Position numbers and translations under genes: made by a program. From Mucilaginibacter boryungensis (GTDB lineage: Bacteria; Bacteroidota; Bacteroidia; Sphingobacteriales; Sphingobacteriaceae), in contig NZ_JADFFM010000002.1 in assembly GCF_015221995.1 (NCBI RefSeq), forward strand, positions 1,550,001 to 1,614,000: a stretch of 64,000 nt of DNA. The letters run 5' to 3'. The notes under the pieces were generated by a model. That model was not told the DNA's origin. It searched no databases and saw nothing but the letters and a program-made list of their open reading frames with translations. This document shows, in pieces, positions 57,496-64,000 of this stretch. Position 1 is the first letter of the stretch. Each line of letters starts with the position of its first letter.

Positions 57496-59667
57496 ATGCA
57501 TAAAAAATTTCACTACACCGGGACAATTTTATTAATGGGTTGTTTATTGCTTATGTGTCAGGTAACAATGGCACAGCGCGGCGGCACCCAATGGGCAAAA
57601 GATGGCTATCAGTACTATCGGCTGCAAGGCGGCAATATTGTTGAGCTGGACATTCGCGATGCCTCAAAAAGTACTACCATCGTAACGGCGGCTATGTTAA
57701 CCCCTAAAGGTGAAACAGCCCTATCTCCACGCCGGTTTTCATTTTCGGATGACGGTAACAAAGTATTGTTAAACACTAATACCAAACGCGTATGGCGCTA
57801 CGATACCCGCGGCGATTACTGGGTGTACGACCTGCAAAAGAAGACCTTAAAAAAACTGGGTAAAGGTAAACCCGAATCATCATTGATGTTTGCCAAATTC
57901 TCGCCCGATGGCAGCAAAGTGGCGTATGTGAGCGAACACAATATTTATATGGAGGACCTGGCCACCGGTATTATAAAACCGCTTACTAAAGACGGAACAA
58001 AAAAGCTTATAAATGGCACTTTCGACTGGGCCTACGAAGAGGAATTTGATTGCCGCGACGGTTTCCGCTGGTCGCCGGATGGGCGTAACATTGCCTATTG
58101 GCAAATAGATGCCAGCAAGATACGCAACTATCTGATGCTGAATACTACCGATTCTACCTATTCATTTACTGTTCCGGTGGAATACCCAGTTGCCGGGGAA
58201 AACCCAAGTTCGTGCAAAATTGGCGTAGTTGATGTGGCTACCGCAAAAACTAAATGGATGAATGTTCCGGGCGATCCGATACAGCACTATATCCCGCGTA
58301 TGGAATGGGCTGGCAATGGTAACGAGTTGATTTTATTACAATTGAACCGTCCGCAAAATGAGAGCCGGATCTTTATCGCTAATATTTCAAATGCCACCGC
58401 GCATGTTATCTATACCGAAAAAGATAAAGCCTGGGTTGATGTGCGCGATGCCGAAGGCTGGACATGGCTGGATAAAGGCAAAAAGTTTGTTTGGCTAAGC
58501 GAAAAAGACGGCTGGAACCATATTTACACTGTCGACCGCGATGGTAAGCAGGAATTAATTACTAAAGGTGATTACGACGTAATAAGCATTGACCAGGTTG
58601 ATGAGGCCGACGGGGTGATCTACTTCACGGCATCTCCGGATAATGCTACGCAGAAATACCTATATAGTGTTAAAATTACCGGCGGCAAGGCTACACGCGT
58701 TAGCCCAATGGATGAGCCCGGCACACACAGCTATGAAATATCGCCGAATGGCAAAATAGCTTCGCATAATTTCTCTAACAGCTATACCCTACCGGCAAGC
58801 GAAACGGTAAGCTTGCCCGATCATAAACATTTAAGCGGTACTGTAATTTCAGTTAACCCGGCTGATAAAGCAAAAGGCCCCGAGTTTTTTAAGGTAAAAA
58901 CAGTGGATGGCATTGAAATGGACGGCTGGATGGTTAAACCAACCAATTTTGATCCGAATAAGAAATACCCGGTTGTGTTTTTTGTGTATGGTGAACCGGC
59001 TTCGCAAACAGCGCCAGACAGGTATGGTGTTGGCCGTAACGGCGAGTATGTGGGTAGCATGGCCAATGATGGTTATATCTACATGTCGCTGGATAACCGT
59101 GGCGCACCTGTACCCAAAGGCCGCGAATGGCGCAAATCTATCTACAAAAATATCGGCTTAATTAATATCCGCGATCAGGCAATGGCTGCTAAGGAAATTT
59201 TAAAATGGCCGTTTGTGGATTCAAGTCGTGTGGCCGTTTGGGGCTGGAGCGGCGGTGGTTCATCCACTCTTAACCTGATGTTCCAATATCCTGAGATATA
59301 CAAAACAGGGATAGCAGTAGCTGCCGTAGGTTGGCAATTATCGTACGATAATATTTACCAGGAGCGTTATATGGGCGTGCCGACAGATGCTGCCGGGCGC
59401 GAGCCGTTTATTAAAGGGTCACCGGTTACCTATGCCAAAAACCTGCGTGGTAATTTGCTGTATATCCATGGTACAGGTGATGACAATGTACACTATAAAA
59501 ACGCTGAAATGCTGATCAATGAATTGGTTAAGTATAACAAGCAGTTCCAGCTGATGTCGTACCCCAACCGTACGCATGGCATATTTGAAGGGCCGGGTAC
59601 AAGTTTACACCTGCGCACGCTATATACCCAGTATTTAAAGGAACATTGCCCGCCCGGAGGAAGGTAG
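57496..59667 (+). CDS. S9 family dipeptidyl peptidase IV-like
   Basis: A 723-residue secreted peptidase. The start MHKKFHYTGTILLMGCLLLM is a signal peptide; an in-frame ATG 60 bp upstream adds a basic stretch before it and is not favoured. The N-terminal part (about 30-460) is a DPP IV beta-propeller, and the C-terminal part is an alpha/beta hydrolase with Ser in GWSGGGS, Asp in GTGDDNVH and His in NRTHGI. It removes X-Pro or X-Ala dipeptides from peptides in the periplasm. It is monocistronic, ends at a half repeat, and shares a bidirectional terminator with ssb. Confidence 0.95.
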   Translation: MHKKFHYTGTILLMGCLLLMCQVTMAQRGGTQWAKDGYQYYRLQGGNIVELDIRDASKSTTIVTAAMLTPKGETALSPRRFSFSDDGNKVLLNTNTKRVWRYDTRGDYWVYDLQKKTLKKLGKGKPESSLMFAKFSPDGSKVAYVSEHNIYMEDLATGIIKPLTKDGTKKLINGTFDWAYEEEFDCRDGFRWSPDGRNIAYWQIDASKIRNYLMLNTTDSTYSFTVPVEYPVAGENPSSCKIGVVDVATAKTKWMNVPGDPIQHYIPRMEWAGNGNELILLQLNRPQNESRIFIANISNATAHVIYTEKDKAWVDVRDAEGWTWLDKGKKFVWLSEKDGWNHIYTVDRDGKQELITKGDYDVISIDQVDEADGVIYFTASPDNATQKYLYSVKITGGKATRVSPMDEPGTHSYEISPNGKIASHNFSNSYTLPASETVSLPDHKHLSGTVISVNPADKAKGPEFFKVKTVDGIEMDGWMVKPTNFDPNKKYPVVFFVYGEPASQTAPDRYGVGRNGEYVGSMANDGYIYMSLDNRGAPVPKGREWRKSIYKNIGLINIRDQAMAAKEILKWPFVDSSRVAVWGWSGGGSSTLNLMFQYPEIYKTGIAVAAVGWQLSYDNIYQERYMGVPTDAAGREPFIKGSPVTYAKNLRGNLLYIHGTGDDNVHYKNAEMLINELVKYNKQFQLMSYPNRTHGIFEGPGTSLHLRTLYTQYLKEHCPPGGR

Positions 59668-59668
59668 T

Positions 59669-59679
59669 CTCGCAATGAC
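59669..59679. repeat. Half of GTCATTGCGAG-family repeat
   Basis: CTCGCAATGAC lies two bases after the stop codon of the S9 peptidase gene and is the right end of the second repeat family. No left end is present. Confidence 0.6.
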
Positions 59680-59693
59680 AATAATATATACAA

Positions 59694-59724
59694 AAAACGC
59701 CCGGTGCATTGCACCGGGCGTTTT
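59694..59724. terminator. Bidirectional terminator between S9 peptidase and ssb
   Basis: Perfect 14-bp arms AAAACGCCCGGTGC (59694-59707) and GCACCGGGCGTTTT (59711-59724). A runs precede and T runs follow, so it can end transcription of the peptidase gene on the plus strand and of ssb on the minus strand. Confidence 0.9.
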
Positions 59725-59747
59725 CGTGTTTTAAAAGGCCCTTTTGG

Positions 59748-60164
59748 CTAAAATGGCAAATCGTCATTGGCCGCGCCAAAATCGGTTACGCCTTCAGATT
59801 TTACGGATGTACGTTGGTTATTATCATCAAAATCACTTTTCCTTCCCAGCATGGTAAAGTTTTCGGCTACTATTTCTGTGGTGTACTTTTTAACGCCCTC
59901 TTTGTCTTCAAACGATCGTGTGCGGATTTTGCCTTCTATGTAAACCAATTTTCCCTTTTGCAGAAACTTAGCAGCTACATCGGCTAACCCCCGCCACATT
60001 ACAATGTTGTGCCATTCGGTTTGCTCAACTTTCCTGCCATCTTTGTTAAAAGTTTCGGAAGTAGCCAGCGGAAAGCTTGCTACCGCTACTCCTCCTTCTA
60101 AATGACGAATTTCAGGATCTTTACCCAAGTGCCCTACAAGGATAACTTTATTAATTCCAGACAT
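59748..60164 (-). CDS. ssb: Single-stranded DNA-binding protein
   Basis: A 138-residue SSB. The OB fold is residues 1-105 (VILVGHLGKDPEIRHLEGG, then TEWHNIVMWRGLADVAAKFL, KGKLVYIEGKIRTRSF). The C-terminal tip DDLPF is the conserved protein-interaction motif, after a short linker. Essential in replication and repair. It is 23 bp downstream of mutY on the same strand, a frequent Bacteroidota pairing, and likely part of one transcript. Confidence 0.97.
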   Translation of the reverse strand: MSGINKVILVGHLGKDPEIRHLEGGVAVASFPLATSETFNKDGRKVEQTEWHNIVMWRGLADVAAKFLQKGKLVYIEGKIRTRSFEDKEGVKKYTTEIVAENFTMLGRKSDFDDNNQRTSVKSEGVTDFGAANDDLPF

Positions 60165-60187
60165 AGTTTAAAACGGGAAATTAGTTT

Positions 60188-61231
60188 TTAATTTAAAAAT
60201 TTAGTTAAAAATATAAAAATGATTTGAGGGAGCGCTAAATTTTTTATTTTTTTTACTTCTATGAAAAAAAAGTCCCCTGTCGGCTTGTTCTTAAAACCAT
60301 CCAATTCTATAAACCTAACGTATAAATGCTGATGGGTAAGCACGTGTTTATGCACTGCCGATATAGCTTTTACACTGGTGTTTTCAGATAAAAAAGACTT
60401 TGCTGCAGGTAAATCAAGCACATGGTGCGGCTCCATTAGCTCGGCTGTTTCAATTAACGGTAACTGGTACATATTGGTCCAAATATCCCCTGCTCCTCGT
60501 TTATGCATTAAAATAAGGTCGCCATCTTTTATTAATAGATAGTTAAAAAACCTTTTACGAATTTTAAGTTTATTAAGTTTTACAGGAAGTGTAGTAATAG
60601 CATTATGCTTAAAAGCATAGCAGCCTTCCCTAACCGGACAAATACCGCACGCCGGGTTTTTGGGTTTGCAAAGCAGCGCGCCAAACTCCATCATGGCTTG
60701 GTTATGCAGTGCGGGCTCATTGCGGTTAAGCAATTCATTTGCCAGCTTGCGGAAGGTTTTTGCGCCCTGCGTACTATTTATAGGCTCGTCAATGCCAAAA
60801 TACCGGGCCAGTACACGGTACACATTTCCATCAACCACGGCACGCGGTTCGTTACCCGCAAACGATGCGATAGCGGCAGCCGTATATTCGCCAATACCCT
60901 TTAGTTTTATCAGCTGTTCCCACGATGATGGAAAAACACCCCCATATTGTTCCTGTACCAGCCTTGCGGTTATTAACATATTGCGGCCACGCGAATAATA
61001 GCCCAATCCTTGCCATAGGTTTAGCACCTCATCCTCGGTAGCGGCGGCAAAATCACTTACAGTAGGATACTTTTCCAGGAAACGGTTAAAATAAGGAAGC
61101 CCCTGTTCTACACGTGTTTGCTGCAAAATAATTTCCGAAAGCCATATCACATAGGCATCATTTGTATGCCGCCATGGCAGGTCGCGTTTGTTTTGGTGAT
61201 ACCAATGCAATAGCTCGTTAGGGAAGTCCAT
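60188..61231 (-). CDS. mutY: A/G-specific adenine glycosylase
   Basis: A 347-residue MutY, which removes adenine paired with 8-oxoguanine. The start is ATG 61231 (MDFPNELLHWYHQNKRDLPW); an earlier in-frame ATG at 61300 adds 23 residues before the conserved start and is not used. Catalytic Glu33 in SEIILQQTRV and the Asp in VVDGNVYRVLAR, the HhH motif LKGIGEYTAAAIASF, and a complete [4Fe-4S] Cys set (CKPKNPACGICPVREGC) are visible, followed by the C-terminal NUDIX-like domain. It is in a likely operon with ssb. Confidence 0.97.
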   Translation of the reverse strand: MDFPNELLHWYHQNKRDLPWRHTNDAYVIWLSEIILQQTRVEQGLPYFNRFLEKYPTVSDFAAATEDEVLNLWQGLGYYSRGRNMLITARLVQEQYGGVFPSSWEQLIKLKGIGEYTAAAIASFAGNEPRAVVDGNVYRVLARYFGIDEPINSTQGAKTFRKLANELLNRNEPALHNQAMMEFGALLCKPKNPACGICPVREGCYAFKHNAITTLPVKLNKLKIRKRFFNYLLIKDGDLILMHKRGAGDIWTNMYQLPLIETAELMEPHHVLDLPAAKSFLSENTSVKAISAVHKHVLTHQHLYVRFIELDGFKNKPTGDFFFIEVKKIKNLALPQIIFIFLTKFLN

Positions 61232-61330
61232 AAGGAACAAAAATAAGCAATAAGCATAGGTCATTTGTAACGATTTATGGGCGATGTGGAAAAAAATCAT
61301 CTTTTATTTCAATCTTTCCGAATAAAGCAA

Positions 61331-61338
61331 TACTTTTG
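61331..61338 (+). promoter_or_regulatory. Putative -7 box of HU-type gene
   Basis: TACTTTTG fits TAnnTTTG, 51 bp before the ATG at 61390. The leader is A-rich. No -33 TTG at the usual place. Confidence 0.55.
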
Positions 61339-61389
61339 CAACCCCAAAACAGTTAAGTATTTACATAATAAATAAAAAGAAAATCAGAT

Positions 61390-61689
61390 ATGACTAAGGC
61401 AGAAATTATAGCTGAGATCTCATCTAAGACAGGTATTGAGAAAGTAGACGTTCAGGAAACTGTTGAGGCGTTCTTCAAGGTGGTTAAAACATCTATGGTA
61501 GGCGGCGAAAACGTTTATGTTAGAGGTTTCGGAAGTTTTGTAGTGAAAAAACGTGCTAAAAAAACAGCGCGTAATATTTCAAAGAATACTGCCATCATCA
61601 TCCCCGAGCACTTTGTGCCAAGTTTTAAACCAGCCAAAACTTTTGTTGAAAAAGTAAGGACAGGTAACAAAGCAAAATCAGCTAAATAA
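61390..61689 (+). CDS. HU/IHF-family DNA-binding protein
   Basis: A 99-residue histone-like protein. TKAEIIAEISSKTGIEKVDV begins the helical dimer part, and VYVRGFGSFVVKKRAKKTARN leads into the DNA-binding arms. FVPSFKPAKTFVEKVR closes the fold and a Lys tail follows (TGNKAKSAK). It bends and packages DNA as a dimer. It starts a cluster with a TPR membrane protein gene 11 bp downstream, and then the small basic protein and RNase G. Confidence 0.96.
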   Translation: MTKAEIIAEISSKTGIEKVDVQETVEAFFKVVKTSMVGGENVYVRGFGSFVVKKRAKKTARNISKNTAIIIPEHFVPSFKPAKTFVEKVRTGNKAKSAK

Positions 61690-61700
61690 TTTAAAGGGGC

Positions 61701-62555
61701 ATGAAAGGAAAACAAATAGCCATCATTGTAGCAGTACTTGTTATAGTGGGCTATTTGTACTCATTGCCGGTAAAAGGTTTAATTAAACCTAAAGAAGGCC
61801 ACGCTAATAACGGCATGGTAGCTGGTTCAAAACCGGCGCCGGCTGCAAATATTAGTGCAGATATGGTTTCGGCAACAGCCAAAACCGCTATCGGGGCCAA
61901 TTTATCGGCAAAAATAACCGACCTGGAATCGCAATTAAAACAAGCTGCAGGCGAAAAGCAAAAGGAAGAACTGCAAAGGCAACTGGCCAAACAATGGGAT
62001 GATGTAAACCAACCCGCGCCTGCTGCCTTTTACTACCTTGAACTTGCCCGCAAACAGCATGATTTTAACGATTGGCTAAACGCCGGTACACGCTTTAATG
62101 ATGCGTACAGGCTAAGTCAGGATTCGAGCCTTCAATCGGCGTTTGTGATGAACGCGGTGGAGGCTTTACAGAACGCTAACAAATTGCAGCCCGATAACCT
62201 GGATGCAAAAGCCGGCTTAGGCGTAGCTTATGTAAATGGCGGCGCACCATCGCCCATGCAAGGGATTAGCTTGTTGCTGGAGGTGGTTGCTAAAGACCCG
62301 AATAACCGGAGCGCAAACCTTAATTTAGGGATGTTCTCGATGAAATCGGGCCAGTATGAAAAGGCGGTAGTAAGGTTTAAAACACTGATAGCTCAAAAGC
62401 CCGAGGTTGAACCTTATTTTTACCTGGCCGAAAGCTATAAGCAGCTGGGCCAAAAGCAACAAGCAATTGATGCTTATCAAAAATGTAAAGAACTAATGCC
62501 CGACCCGACTTTTGGGAAGCGCATTGATGATTTTATAAAAGAATTAAAAAATTAA
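61701..62555 (+). CDS. Membrane-anchored TPR protein
   Basis: A 284-residue protein with one N-terminal membrane anchor (about 5-22, IAIIVAVLVIVGYLYSL), a Lys/Ala-rich helix (about 70-97) and then tetratricopeptide repeats through 110-275 (AAFYYLELARKQHDFNDWL, LDAKAGLGVAYVNGGAPS, RSANLNLGMFSMKSGQYEKAV, PYFYLAESYKQLGQKQQAI). TPRs bind other proteins; the anchor suggests the periplasmic side. It lies between HU and the 29-residue basic protein; such a protein next to HU and rng is a stable arrangement in relatives as I recall (unverified). Confidence 0.9.
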   Translation: MKGKQIAIIVAVLVIVGYLYSLPVKGLIKPKEGHANNGMVAGSKPAPAANISADMVSATAKTAIGANLSAKITDLESQLKQAAGEKQKEELQRQLAKQWDDVNQPAPAAFYYLELARKQHDFNDWLNAGTRFNDAYRLSQDSSLQSAFVMNAVEALQNANKLQPDNLDAKAGLGVAYVNGGAPSPMQGISLLLEVVAKDPNNRSANLNLGMFSMKSGQYEKAVVRFKTLIAQKPEVEPYFYLAESYKQLGQKQQAIDAYQKCKELMPDPTFGKRIDDFIKELKN

Positions 62556-62579
62556 TTAACACATTAAAAAATTACAACT

Positions 62580-62669
62580 ATGCCAAGCGGTAAAAAACGT
62601 AAAAGACATAAAATGGCCACGCACAAACGTAAAAAACGTTTGAGAAAAAACAGGCATAAGAAAAAATAA
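62580..62669 (+). CDS. AURKAIP1/COX24-domain small basic protein
   Basis: A 29-residue frame starting MPSGKKRKRHKMATHKRKKR; more than half of the residues are Lys or Arg. It matches the short AURKAIP1/COX24-type protein that RefSeq annotates in many Bacteroidota and that resembles ribosome-associated bS22-like proteins, a recall that should be checked. Binding to rRNA is likely from the charge. The stop codon lies inside a perfect 12-bp hairpin (62664-62691). It is between the TPR gene (24 bp) and the RNase E/G gene, so it may be expressed from the same transcript. Confidence 0.85.
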   Translation: MPSGKKRKRHKMATHKRKKRLRKNRHKKK

Positions 62670-62691
62670 GCTATTGAAAAATAGCTTATTT
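62664..62691 (+). other. Hairpin over stop of small basic protein gene
   Basis: AAATAAGCTATT (62664-62675) pairs perfectly with AATAGCTTATTT (62680-62691) over a GAAA tetraloop, then TTA. It overlaps the TAA stop and could be a weak terminator or an RNA-processing or stability element ahead of rng. The downstream T run is short. Confidence 0.5.
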
Positions 62692-62777
62692 TACCTGCTT
62701 TTAACGGGTTTGTTATTTTATTGTTTACCTTCAGCAATAACCGGGCATTTCGCCTGGTTTAAGAAATGGAGTAGCAG

Positions 62778-64000
62778 TTGATAAAAGAATTAATTATCGA
62801 TTCGACCCCCAACGGGGCTACTATTGCCTTATTACAGGATAAACAACTTGTAGAACTACACAAAGAGCATATCAGCAATAATTATACTGTTGGTGACCTT
62901 TACCTTGGCCGTATCAAAAAGATTATGCCAGGGTTAAATGCCGCTTTTGTTGATGTAGGATACGAGAAGGACGCCTTTTTGCATTATCTTGACCTTGGGC
63001 CACAGGTACAAAGCTTGCTTAAATTAACCAAACAGGTTAAAAGCGGCGGGTACCAGTCTAAGCTATTGGATAATTTTAAAATGGATGCCGACATTAATAA
63101 ATCGGGTAAGATATCCGAGGTATTAACTAAAGGCCAGTTAATTCCTGTACAAATAGCTAAAGAGCCTATCTCTACCAAGGGGCCGCGATTAAGTTCGGAC
63201 ATATCTATAGCCGGCCGCTATGTGGTGCTGGTGCCTTTTTCTGAAGCGATATCTATATCGAAAAAGATAAAAAGCAATACCGAACGTAACCGTCTGCGCA
63301 AGATCATAGAAAGCATTAAGCCAAAGCATTTTGGTGTTATCATCCGTACGGTATCTGAAGGTAAGGGTGTTGAAGAAATGCAGAAGGATTTGCTTGACCT
63401 GGTATCTAAGTGGGAAACGTTTATTACCCGCTTACCCGCTACCGATCCCGGCAAAAAAGTATTGGGCGAAATTGACCGCACCAGTACCCTGCTGCGCGAT
63501 CTGTTAAACCCCGATTTTCAGCATATTTACGTAAATGAGACCTCTATTTACGAAGAGATCAAATCGTACGTGCATGATATATCGCCCGAGATGGAGAACA
63601 TTGTACGCCTACATAAGCACAAGGACCCCATTTTTGAGCATTACGGTATTGAAAAGCAGATAAAAGGTGCGTTTGGTAAAACGGTGAACCTGGCCGGTGG
63701 TGCTTATTTGGTGATTGAACACACGGAAGCCCTGCACGTTATTGACGTAAACAGCGGTAACCGCACAGCTAACAAAGAGAACCAGGAAGAAAATGCTTTC
63801 CAGGTAAATAAAGAGGCTGCGAAGGAAATTGCCCGCCAGTTGCGTTTGCGTGATATGGGCGGCATTGTGGTGATCGACTTTATTGATATGCATAAGCCGA
63901 ATAACCGTAAGGACCTGTTCGACTATCTGAAGTCGGAGATGTCGCACGATCGCGCTAAGCATACAATTTTGCCGCCAAGCAAATTTGGCCTGGTGCAAAT
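62778..64000 (+). CDS. rng: RNase E/G family ribonuclease (3' part missing)
   Basis: The frame from TTG 62778 runs off the window end; about 407 codons are present. It begins with IKELIIDSTPNGATIALLQD, the usual N-terminus of Bacteroidota Rne/Rng proteins, then an S1 domain (about 38-150: VGDLYLGRIKKIMPGLNAAFVDVGY), and then catalytic RNase E/G sequence with LHVIDVNSGNRT and DMGGIVVIDFIDMH, which carry the metal-binding aspartates. The TTG start is preferred because no other in-frame start precedes the conserved segment. It should cleave single-stranded AU-rich RNA and process rRNA. It sits downstream of the HU/TPR/COX24-like genes. Confidence 0.92.
   Translation, partial: MIKELIIDSTPNGATIALLQDKQLVELHKEHISNNYTVGDLYLGRIKKIMPGLNAAFVDVGYEKDAFLHYLDLGPQVQSLLKLTKQVKSGGYQSKLLDNFKMDADINKSGKISEVLTKGQLIPVQIAKEPISTKGPRLSSDISIAGRYVVLVPFSEAISISKKIKSNTERNRLRKIIESIKPKHFGVIIRTVSEGKGVEEMQKDLLDLVSKWETFITRLPATDPGKKVLGEIDRTSTLLRDLLNPDFQHIYVNETSIYEEIKSYVHDISPEMENIVRLHKHKDPIFEHYGIEKQIKGAFGKTVNLAGGAYLVIEHTEALHVIDVNSGNRTANKENQEENAFQVNKEAAKEIARQLRLRDMGGIVVIDFIDMHKPNNRKDLFDYLKSEMSHDRAKHTILPPSKFGLVQ

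Noticed and set aside
1..64000. CRISPR arrays, prophage blocks, rRNA operons, insertion sequence transposases.
   Set aside because: No regularly spaced identical repeats, phage structural genes, rRNA sequence or transposase motifs were seen.

Overview
The window looks like ordinary chromosome of a Bacteroidota bacterium, most probably family Sphingobacteriaceae and plausibly Mucilaginibacter or a close relative. Four things point there. Genes are preceded by A-rich leaders rather than Shine-Dalgarno boxes. Promoters fit the Bacteroidota form (TTG, about 19 nt, TAnnTTTG). Phylum-typical proteins occur: OstA-like protein, CotH lipoprotein, AURKAIP1/COX24-type mini-protein, bactofilin with M23 partners, DPP IV-type S9 peptidase and a TonB C-terminal protein. 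Intergenic palindromic repeats of several families are scattered through the spacers. The genus call is inference.

Layout. 1-5.1 kb: truncated APC permease, an RRM protein, small membrane and lipoproteins, and ahcY. 5.2-9.7 kb: bactofilin with two tandem M23 endopeptidases, a bacilliredoxin, a prohibitin-like protein and a rhodanese. 10.1-17.2 kb: a large single-module NRPS of the poly-amino-acid synthetase (Pls) architecture, a RibD-like reductase and a secreted PL9-type pectate lyase. 17.2-17.8 kb: a tRNA-Val gene flanked by two tRNA-like remnants, with a tiny GIY-YIG nuclease gene between duplicated tRNA 3' halves. 18-31 kb: CotH lipoprotein, TonB-domain protein, GT39/83-type transferase, rsmI, serS, trhO, and a GlxA-type regulator divergent from a six-gene VOC/DoxX/SRPBCC cluster. 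31-39.5 kb: flavin reductase, HAD, GH20 hexosaminidase, methyltransferase, MazG-like, dtd, a seven-repeat lipoprotein and rsgA. 39.6-44.9 kb: thrABC preceded by a complete Thr/Ile leader-peptide attenuator. 45-64 kb: OstA-like protein, tilS, an OppC-type permease, an RsbU-like phosphatase, rnhB, a GT4 transferase, gcvT, a serine hydrolase, an S9 peptidase, ssb, mutY, an HU protein, a TPR protein, a 29-residue basic protein and a truncated RNase E/G gene.

How the parts work together. The thr operon is a coherent pathway unit with its own attenuation control. ssb, mutY, HU, tilS, rsmI, dtd, trhO, rnhB, rsgA and RNase G form a scattered housekeeping set for nucleic-acid maintenance and translation. 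The secreted PL9 lyase, GH20 hexosaminidase and S9 peptidase fit a saprophytic polymer degrader.

The strongest candidates for something under-described are the GIY-YIG/tRNA-Val duplication (about 357-bp unit, 66-bp direct repeats with one mismatch), the Pls-like synthetase, the thr attenuator, and the intergenic palindrome families that also fill the spacers inside thrABC. No CRISPR array, rRNA, prophage or insertion sequence transposase was seen.
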